Under the pieces are notes generated by a model. It saw only the letters and a program-made list of their open reading frames with translations, searched no databases and had not been told where the DNA came from. This document shows positions 56,714 to 64,000 of a DNA stretch of 64,000 nt, piece after piece. This DNA is from Streptomyces sp. HNM0575 (lineage in GTDB: Bacteria; Actinomycetota; Actinomycetes; Streptomycetales; Streptomycetaceae). Position numbers and translations under genes: made by a program. Every line of letters begins with the position of its first letter. Positions within the stretch are counted from its first letter, which is position 1. The DNA is taken from positions 558,001 to 622,000 of the forward strand of contig NZ_JAASAG010000001.1 of NCBI RefSeq assembly GCF_012726265.1, read 5' to 3'.

Positions 56714-57526
56714 ATGGCACGCCGCGCAATGCTTCAGAGGCAGCGTCGCGAGTACGTCACCCCCGAGCCGCATCCGTCCGGGGAGCGCCCGCCCGAGATC
56801 CCGCGCGAGCTGGTCCCCAACCATGTGGCCTGCGTCATGGACGGCAACGGCCGGTGGGCGAAGCAGCGCGGACTGCCGCGTACGGAGGGCCACAAGGTCG
56901 GTGAGGGCGTCGTGCTCGACGTGCTCAAGGGCTGCCTCGAGATCGGCGTGAAGAACCTCTCCCTGTACGCCTTCTCCACGGAGAACTGGAAGCGCTCGCC
57001 CGAAGAGGTCCGCTTCCTGATGAACTTCAACCGGGACGTCATCCGCCGCCGCCGCGACGAGATGGACGAACTGGGCATCCGCATCCGCTGGGTGGGCCGC
57101 ATGCCCAAGCTGTGGAAGTCCGTCGTGAAGGAGTTGCAGGTCGCCCAGGAGCAGACCGTCGGCAACGACGCGATGACGCTCTACTTCTGCGTCAACTACG
57201 GCGGCCGTGCGGAGATCGCCGACGCCGCGCAGGCCCTCGCCGAGGACGTACGGGCCGGGAAGCTCGACCCGTCGAAGGTGAACGAGAAGACCCTCGCCAA
57301 GTACATGTACTACCCGGACATGCCCGACGTGGACCTCTTCCTGCGGCCGTCCGGAGAGCAGCGCACGTCCAACTACCTGATCTGGCAGAGCGCTTACGCC
57401 GAGATGGTCTACCAGGACGTGCTGTGGCCGGACTTCGACCGCCGCGACCTGTGGCGTGCCTGCCTGGAGTACGCCAAGCGCGACCGCCGCTTCGGGGGCG
57501 CGAAGGGCGAGGCGAAGACGGCGTAG
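56714..57526 (+). CDS. uppS: Isoprenyl (polyprenyl) diphosphate synthase, cis-type
   Basis: The 270-residue enzyme has [13 protein letters not shown] (catalytic Asp and phosphate-binding region), [23 protein letters not shown] and the C-terminal [20 protein letters not shown] motif of cis-prenyltransferases. It makes the undecaprenyl or shorter polyprenyl diphosphate carrier for the cell wall. The start ATG gives [19 protein letters not shown], as in Streptomyces. Confidence 0.96.
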   Translation: MARRAMLQRQRREYVTPEPHPSGERPPEIPRELVPNHVACVMDGNGRWAKQRGLPRTEGHKVGEGVVLDVLKGCLEIGVKNLSLYAFSTENWKRSPEEVRFLMNFNRDVIRRRRDEMDELGIRIRWVGRMPKLWKSVVKELQVAQEQTVGNDAMTLYFCVNYGGRAEIADAAQALAEDVRAGKLDPSKVNEKTLAKYMYYPDMPDVDLFLRPSGEQRTSNYLIWQSAYAEMVYQDVLWPDFDRRDLWRACLEYAKRDRRFGGAKGEAKTA

Positions 57527-57617
57527 CGCCCGCGAGAGGGTGCCGCGCGCTCAAGGGCGCGGACCGCTACGGGCCTGGGTACGGGCGGCGGGCCCGGTGC
57601 GTACTACGGCCCGGCGC

Positions 57618-57680
57618 GGACTGCGGGCCGGCGTGGACTGCGGGCCGGCGTGGACTGCGGGCCGGCGCAGACTGCGCGCC
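57618..57680. repeat. 17-bp tandem repeats between uppS and zur
   Basis: GGACTGCGGGCCGGCGT at 57618 and 57635, a third with one change at 57652, then a decayed fourth. The array lies between convergent genes and may fold as nested hairpins. Confidence 0.85.
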
Positions 57681-57711
57681 CGGCTCGGGCGGAGCCCGTG
57701 GGCTCCGCCGG

Positions 57712-58128
57712 TCACTTGCCGTCCGAGGCGCAGTCCCCGCACGTACCGAAGATCTCGACGGTGTGGCCGACGTTCACGAAGCCGTGCTCCCGGGCGATGG
57801 ACGCCGCCCAGGTCTCCACGGCCGGGCCCTCGACCTCGACGGCCTTGCCGCAGTGGCGGCACACGAGATGGTGGTGGTGGTCGTCGCTGTGGCAGCGGCG
57901 GTAGACCGACTCGCCCTCGTCGGTGCGCAGTACGTCGACCTCGCCGGCGTCGGCGAGGGACTGGAGCGTGCGGTAGACGGTGGTGAGTCCTACGGAGTCC
58001 CCGCGGTGCTTGAGCATGTCGTGAAGCTCCTGCGCGCTGCGGAACTCCTCGACCTCGGCCAGCGCCGCCGAGACGGCGGCCCGCTGCCGGGTCGACCGGC
58101 CACGGACTGGGGGACCTGCGGTGACCAC
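57712..58128 (-). CDS. zur: Zinc uptake regulator Zur (Fur family)
   Basis: The 138-residue Fur-type repressor has a winged helix (VGLTTVYRTLQSLADAGEVDVL) and the metal site CHSDDHHHHLVCRHCGKAVEVEG (partly) with a C-terminal CGDC. With Zn2+ it represses zinc uptake genes. GTG at 58128 (VVTAGPPVRG) follows GGAGGAG and matches Streptomyces Zur; two earlier GTGs in frame are less likely. It lies 106 bases downstream of znuB on the same strand. Confidence 0.94.
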   Translation of the reverse strand: MVTAGPPVRGRSTRQRAAVSAALAEVEEFRSAQELHDMLKHRGDSVGLTTVYRTLQSLADAGEVDVLRTDEGESVYRRCHSDDHHHHLVCRHCGKAVEVEGPAVETWAASIAREHGFVNVGHTVEIFGTCGDCASDGK

Positions 58129-58234
58129 TGTCTCCTCCACTCGTTCCTGCACATGTTTCGCACGCTCGATGCACTTGCACGGTCATTGTGCCAGTCACCG
58201 GCGGTACGAGTGTTCACGCCCGGGAACCGCACAT

Positions 58235-59218
58235 CTACGCTGCGCCTTCGGCGCCCCTGGCCCCGGCGCCCCGGGCGGTCTCGGTGCCCCCGGCGGCCTC
58301 GCTACCCCTCGCGGTCCCGGGCTCCCTCGCGGTCCCGGGCTCCCCCGTGGGCCCGGTCGCCGCTTCCGCACCGCCGCCGGCCGCTCCTCCGCCACCGAGG
58401 GCCGCCCTCCGCTTCGCGAGCGGCGCCGCCAGCGCGGTCACCACCGCGAAGAGCGCGATCGCCAGCACGACGATGCTGGCGCCGGGCGGCACGTCCGCGT
58501 AGAACGAGAAGCTCGTCCCCGACAGCGTCACCGCCACCCCGAAGACCACCGACAGCCCGAGCGTGCCCGCGAACCCGCGGGTGGCCTGCTGCGCGGCGGC
58601 GACCGGGATCACCATCAGGGCGCTCACCAGCAGCAGTCCGACGACCCGCATCGCGACGGTGACCGTGACCGCGGCCGTTACTGCCAGCAGCAGGTTCAGC
58701 ATCCGCACCGGCAGCCCGGTGACCCGTGCGAACTCCTCGTCCTGGCATACGGCGAACAGCTGCCGTCGCAGCCCCAGCGACCCGGCGAGCACGAACGCCG
58801 ACAGGCAGACGATGGCGAACACGTCGGAGTCCGAGACGGTCGTGACCGAGCCGAACAGATATGTCGCGAGGCTCGCGTTGGAGCCGTTCGGCGCGAGGTT
58901 GATGATCATGACGCCGCCGGCCATGCCCCCGTAGAAGAGCATCGCTAGCGCCAGGTCGCCGCGGGCCTTCCCGTACCAGCGGATCAGCTCCATCGCGACG
59001 GCCCCCAGCGAGGCGACGCCGACCGCCATCCACACCGGGTCGGTGCGCAGCAGGAAGCCGAGCGCGACGCCGGTCAGCGCGACGTGGCCGATGCCGTCGC
59101 CCATGATCGCCTGCCGCCGCTGTACGAGGTAGATGCCCACGGCGGGTGCGGCGATGCCGACGAGCAGCGCCGCGAGCAGCGCGCGCTGCATGAAGGGGTA
59201 GTGCAGCAACTCGGTCAT
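58235..59218 (-). CDS. znuB: Zinc ABC transporter permease ZnuB
   Basis: The 327-residue membrane protein has about nine hydrophobic segments (from MQRALLAALLVGIAAPAVG) and the family stretch GDGIGHVALTGVALGFLL. It forms the membrane channel of the zinc importer. Its C-terminal ~50 residues are Gly/Ala/Glu/Thr repeats (GEPGTAREPGTARGSE) not needed for the fold. The ATG overlaps the znuC stop (ATGA). Confidence 0.94.
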   Translation of the reverse strand: MTELLHYPFMQRALLAALLVGIAAPAVGIYLVQRRQAIMGDGIGHVALTGVALGFLLRTDPVWMAVGVASLGAVAMELIRWYGKARGDLALAMLFYGGMAGGVMIINLAPNGSNASLATYLFGSVTTVSDSDVFAIVCLSAFVLAGSLGLRRQLFAVCQDEEFARVTGLPVRMLNLLLAVTAAVTVTVAMRVVGLLLVSALMVIPVAAAQQATRGFAGTLGLSVVFGVAVTLSGTSFSFYADVPPGASIVVLAIALFAVVTALAAPLAKRRAALGGGGAAGGGAEAATGPTGEPGTAREPGTARGSEAAGGTETARGAGARGAEGAA

Positions 59219-60006
59219 ACGTGGGTCCCGGGGTCGGCTTCGCTCACGGTCAGTCCGCTCTGGATGGCCGCGGCGGCGGCCTGCGCGTCGTGGGCGTCGT
59301 GCGGATGGCAGGCCAGGTCGTGGAGTCGTTCGGGATCGGCGACTCCCTCGACGCGGCCGTCGCGCAGCAGCACGGCGCGGTCGATCAGCGGGGCGAGGGG
59401 CCCCGCCTCGTGCAGGACGAGCAGTACGGACGTGCCGCGCGCGACCTGCTCGCGCAGCGCCTCCGCCAGTACGTCCTGGGCGCCGAGGTCCACGCCCGCC
59501 AGCGGCTCGTCCATGATCAGCAGATCGGGCTCGGCGGCCAGCGCTCTCGCGATCAGCACGCGCTGGTGCTGGCCCCCGGAGAGCGCGTTCACGGAGTCCT
59601 TGGCGCGGTCCGCGAGCCCGACCACGTCCAGGGCGTGCGCCACGGCCGACTTGTCGGCACGGCTCAGCGGGCGCAGCTTCGTACGGGCCAGGCGGCCGGA
59701 GGAGACGACCTCGCGCACGGTGGCGGGGACGCCCGCGGCGGCGGTGGTGCGCTGCGGTACGTAGCCGATGCGGCGCCAGTCGCGGAACCGGGCGAAGGGC
59801 GTGCCGAACAGCTCCAGTTCGCCGTCGGTGAGCGGCACCTGTCCGATGACGGTGCGGATCGCCGTCGACTTCCCCGAACCGTTGGCGCCGAGCAGCGCCA
59901 CGGCCTCGCCGGGCTCCACGGCCAGGTCGACGCCGCGCAGCACGCTGCGCGCCCCGAGCGAGGCGGTGGCGGCCCGGAGGGACATCACGGGCTGGGATGC
60001 GGCCAT
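59215..60006 (-). CDS. znuC: Zinc ABC transporter ATP-binding protein ZnuC
   Basis: The 263-residue ATPase has Walker A LLGANGSGKSTAI, signature LSGGQHQRVLIARAL and Walker B LLIMDEPLAGVD, plus the switch His in LVLHEAG. It powers zinc import through ZnuB. It lies 70 bases after znuA on the same strand and is coupled to znuB. Confidence 0.95.
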   Translation of the reverse strand: MAASQPVMSLRAATASLGARSVLRGVDLAVEPGEAVALLGANGSGKSTAIRTVIGQVPLTDGELELFGTPFARFRDWRRIGYVPQRTTAAAGVPATVREVVSSGRLARTKLRPLSRADKSAVAHALDVVGLADRAKDSVNALSGGQHQRVLIARALAAEPDLLIMDEPLAGVDLGAQDVLAEALREQVARGTSVLLVLHEAGPLAPLIDRAVLLRDGRVEGVADPERLHDLACHPHDAHDAQAAAAAIQSGLTVSEADPGTHV

Positions 60007-60076
60007 GTGGAGAGGCCTTCCTCGGTGGTCGGATCAGTCTCGGCGGGGGCTCGGGACCGTATCGGGGCCCAGGGAT

Positions 60077-61057
60077 TCAGCCGGCGCCGAGCGCGGTCTT
60101 CAGGGAGAAGAGGTTCTGGTGCATGACCGAGAAGTAGTCCTCGTCCTTCTTCGCGCTCTCCAGGGGGCTGAGTACCCCTGTCTTGAGGTTCAGATCTGTC
60201 GCGAGAGTCCGGGCCGTCTTGTCGCTGGCGCCCGACTCGAAGAAGACGGTGTCGACGTGCCCGGACTTGGCGGTCTTGTGCAGCTGCTTCATACGGGCGC
60301 CGCTCGGCTCGGACTCGGGGTCGATTCCGGAGACGGCGGCCTGGTGCAGCCCGTACCGCTCGGCGAGGTAGCCGAATGCGGCGTGCGTGGTGATGAAGGT
60401 GTCGGTCTTCTTGGGGGCCAGCCCCTTCTTGAACTCCTCGTCGAGCGACTTCAGGCGTCCCGTCAGGGCTTCGGTGTTCTTCGCGTAGTCCTTCTTGTGC
60501 GCCGGGTCGGCCTCGGCGAGCTTCTTGCCCACGCCCTCGGCGATCTGCGCGAAGCGCACCGGGTCCAGCCAGACGTGCGGATCGCGGCCGCCCTCCGAGG
60601 CGTGCGCTTCGTGGCCGTGCCCGCCGTGCTCGTGCCCGCCGTGGTCCTCGCCGTGCACGTCCACGCTGTGCTTCTCCATCGTCGTGTACGAGGAGGCCTC
60701 GGCGACGTGCTTCGGAGCGGCCTGCTGGACGCCCTCGTCGACGGCGGGCTGGAGTCCCTTGAGATAGACGACGAGGTCGGCGTCGGTCAGCCGCCCCGTC
60801 TGCTGGGGGCTGAGCTCCAGGTCGTGCGGCTCCGCGCCGGGCTTGGTGAGGGATTCGGTCTCGACGTGCTCCCCGCCGATCTTCCCTGCGAGGAACTGGA
60901 GAGGGTAGAACGACGCGATGACGCGGACCTTTCCGTGCGGTCGCTCGCCGCCGGAATCACCCGCGCCGCAAGCGGTGAGGGTGCATGCGCCCACGCCGAG
61001 GGCGGTCGCGGCGGCGAGCGTGCGTATGAGCCGACGAGAAGCGTTCATGACACTCAT
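60077..61057 (-). CDS. znuA: Zinc-binding lipoprotein ZnuA
   Basis: The 326-residue solute-binding protein has a lipoprotein signal (ALGVGACTLTACGAG; lipobox LTAC), VRVIASFYPLQFLAGKIGGEH (partly) and a His/Asp-rich loop (EDHGGHEHGGHGHEAH) before DPHVWLDP, typical of zinc-specific members. FITTHAAFGYLAERYGL and ESGASDKTARTLA complete the family pattern. It captures Zn2+ outside the cell. The start could be ATG at 61057 or three codons later at 61048. A Zur box lies just upstream. Confidence 0.95.
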   Translation of the reverse strand: MSVMNASRRLIRTLAAATALGVGACTLTACGAGDSGGERPHGKVRVIASFYPLQFLAGKIGGEHVETESLTKPGAEPHDLELSPQQTGRLTDADLVVYLKGLQPAVDEGVQQAAPKHVAEASSYTTMEKHSVDVHGEDHGGHEHGGHGHEAHASEGGRDPHVWLDPVRFAQIAEGVGKKLAEADPAHKKDYAKNTEALTGRLKSLDEEFKKGLAPKKTDTFITTHAAFGYLAERYGLHQAAVSGIDPESEPSGARMKQLHKTAKSGHVDTVFFESGASDKTARTLATDLNLKTGVLSPLESAKKDEDYFSVMHQNLFSLKTALGAG

Positions 61058-61069
61058 TTTCAGGCTACT

Positions 61070-61084
61070 TGGAAACGATTGTCA
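61070..61084 (-). promoter_or_regulatory. Zur box upstream of znuA
   Basis: On the minus strand TGACAATCGTTTCCA matches the 15-base 7-1-7 Zur pattern TGNNAANNRTTNNCA. It overlaps a TTGACA -35-like element (61087-61082), so zinc-loaded Zur would block the znuA promoter. Confidence 0.8.
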
Positions 61085-61275
61085 AATGGCTGGTGAGAGA
61101 CATTTCGGCAGACCGTCGGGAGACGGAGAGACGAGACGAAGAGACGAGGTGGAGAGGAGATAGCGGAGATAGGGGAAACAGCCGAGCAGACCGTTGGAAA
61201 GGCCCTCGATGAGGGCGCCGGAGATGTGCCCGGGCGGGTCCGCGAAACGAGTGCCGTACCGATAGCCGAACCGAT

Positions 61276-61306
61276 TTGATTCGCCCCCCTCATGGCTCGG
61301 TAACCT
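61276..61306 (+). promoter_or_regulatory. Possible glyS promoter
   Basis: TTGATT (61276-61281) and TAACCT (61301-61306) are 19 bases apart, 36 bases before the glyS GTG. The preceding 61119-61170 segment is a GA-rich purine tract (GAGACGAG-type words) of unknown meaning. Confidence 0.45.
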
Positions 61307-61341
61307 GAAGTATTCCGTCCGCCGTTGATGAAGAGAGCACT

Positions 61342-62724
<1,383 letters not shown>

Positions 62725-62740
62725 GCCACGGAGGATCTCA

Positions 62741-62778
62741 CGAGGGCCGGTTCCGCGGAGACGCGGAACCGGCCCTCG
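62741..62778. terminator. Bidirectional terminator after glyS
   Basis: A perfect 17-bp stem (CGAGGGCCGGTTCCGCG and its complement) has a 4-base loop GAGA, 16 bases after glyS. It also lies at the end of the convergent TetR transcription unit. Confidence 0.9.
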
Positions 62779-62785
62779 CCGTCCG

Positions 62786-62944
62786 TCAGTCGCCCCCGGC
62801 CTCTGCCTCCGCCTGCTCACCACCGGGCTCTGCGGGTGCGCCGAAGCCGCTTTCGCTTGCTGCGCGGTGCCCCGGGCGGAAGCGCTTGGTCACACCGTGG
62901 GGGGCCGGCGTCACCCGGTGGGTGCTCGGGTGCCGTGCCCGCAT
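62786..62944 (-). CDS. Possible small protein (52 aa) coupled to the TetR gene
   Basis: ATG at 62944 overlaps the TetR stop (ATGA). The product is basic in its first half (TKRFRPGHRA) and Gly/Glu/Ala-rich in the second. It ends eight bases before the shared terminator. About 80 percent of third positions are G or C. There is no recognisable family; it may be chance read-through. Confidence 0.35.
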   Translation of the reverse strand: MRARHPSTHRVTPAPHGVTKRFRPGHRAASESGFGAPAEPGGEQAEAEAGGD

Positions 62945-63534
62945 CAGGTGCGCAGGCCCTGGAGGATCACGGTGCGCACCGCTGTGAAGTCCGCTTCGAT
63001 GTCCCGGCGGGTCCACTCCGCGGCGTATGCCGGGTCGTGGAAGCGGGCCGTCGCATGGAAGACCGCGCGGGCGGTCTCCGTCGAGGTGCCGACCAGCTCC
63101 TTGTTGAACACGCCCTTCCGCCGGCCGTCCTCGATGATGCGGGCGAGCTGGCCGACCAGGTCGCCGATGTGGCGCTCGACGACGCTGCTCAACTCGGCGG
63201 TGAGCACCGTGTACGTGGCGAACAGCTCGGGATCGTCGCCCGCCTTGTGGCGCTTCGTCTCGAAGAGGCGAGTGAGCCAGCGGTCGAGCCGCTCCTCGGG
63301 GGGCTCACTGCCGTCGACGACGGGGGCCAGCTGCTCGCTCGTGCGGTCCAGCCAGCGCTGGGTGACCGCCTCGCGGAGGGCGGACTTGGTGCGGAAGTGC
63401 CGGTAGACACTGCCGTGGCTCACGCCGAGGGTGCGTGCCACGTCGACCACCGTGGCCTTCGCGGGGCCGTAACGGCGCAGCACGTCCTCGGTGGCTTCGA
63501 GAATCCGCTCCGAAGTCAGCGCTTCCGACACCAT
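62944..63534 (-). CDS. TetR-family transcriptional regulator
   Basis: The 196-residue protein has an N-terminal helix-turn-helix (ILEATEDVLRRYGPAKATVVDVARTLGVSHGSVYRHFRTK, residues ~10-50, of TetR type) and a helical ligand domain (DPELFATYTVLTAELSSVVERH). It probably represses the adjacent aldo/keto reductase gene, whose end lies 28 bases upstream on the same strand. ATG at 63534 follows a GGGGG-rich site; the longer frame upstream lies antisense to the reductase and is rejected. Confidence 0.87.
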   Translation of the reverse strand: MVSEALTSERILEATEDVLRRYGPAKATVVDVARTLGVSHGSVYRHFRTKSALREAVTQRWLDRTSEQLAPVVDGSEPPEERLDRWLTRLFETKRHKAGDDPELFATYTVLTAELSSVVERHIGDLVGQLARIIEDGRRKGVFNKELVGTSTETARAVFHATARFHDPAYAAEWTRRDIEADFTAVRTVILQGLRT

Positions 63535-63562
63535 CGGGCCCCCTGTTTCTAGCTGTACGCGG

Positions 63563-64000
63563 CTACTTCTCGCCTTGCGGGCGCTGCTCGCTGTCGAGGT
63601 GCGCCATCTGGGCTTCCGGATACCGGTCGCCGGAGGCGGAACCCGCGGGCACCGCCTGCTCGATGGCGTCGAGATCGTCCGCGTCGAGAGTAACGTCAAG
63701 CGCCGACAGCGACTCCGTCAGGCGCCGGCGGGTACGGGCGCCGACCAGCGGGACGATGTCGTCGCCGCGGGAGAGCACCCAGGCGATGGCCGTCTGGGCG
63801 ACGCTGATGCCCTTGCCGTCGGCGATGCGGCGAAGCGACTCGACGAGGTCGAGGTTGCGGTCGAGGTTCTCGCCGGAGAAGCGGGGGCTCATGCTGCGGA
63901 AGTCGCCCGGCGCCAGCTGCCGTTCGCGGGACCAGTTGCCGCTGATGAGACCGCGGGAGAGCACGCCGTATGCGGTGACGCCGATGCCCAGCTCCCGGCA
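63563..64000 (-). CDS. Aldo/keto reductase, C-terminal part (5' end beyond window)
   Basis: The open frame continues past the right edge. Visible parts are GIGVTAYGVLSRGLISGNW (end of the barrel), NLDLVESLRRIADGKGISVAQTAIAWVLSRG (partly) and VPLVGARTRRRLTESLSALDVTL, which are the C-terminal NADPH-binding features of aldo/keto reductases. Catalytic Tyr and Lys lie outside the window. The tail DSEQRPQGEK is hydrophilic. A TetR gene follows on the same strand. Confidence 0.88.
   Translation of the reverse strand, partial: CRELGIGVTAYGVLSRGLISGNWSRERQLAPGDFRSMSPRFSGENLDRNLDLVESLRRIADGKGISVAQTAIAWVLSRGDDIVPLVGARTRRRLTESLSALDVTLDADDLDAIEQAVPAGSASGDRYPEAQMAHLDSEQRPQGEK

Noticed and set aside
61119-61170. 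GA-rich tract as a regulatory element of glyS
   Set aside because: Purine-rich but without inverted repeats, T-box features or a match to a known motif; glycine T-boxes would need a specifier structure that I cannot see.

Overview
The window is very GC-rich, with coding frames whose third codon positions are almost all G or C, GTG starts, ATGA/GTGA gene overlaps, mycothiol metabolism and a leucine-rich leuA leader. All of this points to a Streptomyces or a close relative, on a chromosomal core segment. I found no rRNA, tRNA, insertion sequence, phage gene or CRISPR array.

Core blocks. At 0-21 kb lie the end of comEC, a small protein, holA, rpsT, lepA, an acyl-CoA ligase, a SpoIIE-type phosphatase, hemW, a DUF3097 gene, a metallo-beta-lactamase (MBL) gene, hrcA-dnaJ under a CIRCE operator, a nitronate monooxygenase-like gene, rsmE, a HIT protein and rnz. 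At 31-40 kb lie phoH-ybeY-corC-like, an MmcQ/YjbR gene, a degenerate cytidine-deaminase-like gene, era, leuA with its attenuator peptide, and a TerB-like gene. At 55.7-64 kb lie recO, uppS, zur, znuB-znuC-znuA with a Zur box, glyS, a TetR regulator and the end of an aldo/keto reductase.

Accessory blocks lie between these. At 21-31 kb there is a small secreted protein, a threonine dehydratase-like gene, a secreted acid phosphatase, mscR, an antiporter, a glucarate dehydratase and a PfkB kinase. This block includes a 1.3-kb stretch (25346-26653) with no confident gene but a 153-bp duplication and two doubtful reading frames. At 40.3-51.1 kb a divergent carbohydrate locus pairs a five-gene minus-strand operon (HAD phosphatase, dihydroxyacetone-kinase-like, RpiB-like, 2-hydroxyacid dehydrogenase, FGGY kinase) with plus-strand DeoR regulator, polyol-permease-like transporter, second FGGY kinase and histidine phosphatase. 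I infer polyol or ketose use, with phosphorylated short sugars fed to central metabolism.

At 51.2-55.7 kb are two small modules. The first is a coupled pair of small genes sharing a VYQ-x-x-x-DQ motif, at the C-terminus of one and the N-terminus of the other, resembling bacterial amyloid-type signalling motifs. The second is a WXG100-like gene followed by a 531-residue protein with a WXG-like N-terminus and a clan CA-like cysteine peptidase C-terminus, then a lipoprotein resembling chagasin, an inhibitor of such peptidases. I read this as a candidate type VII secretion effector with a protease-inhibitor immunity protein, and it is the most novel item in the window.

Short tandem repeats recur just after genes (rsmE, corC-like, phosphatase, PfkB, uppS, transporter), and several enzymes carry low-complexity Gly/Ala/Pro linkers or tails.
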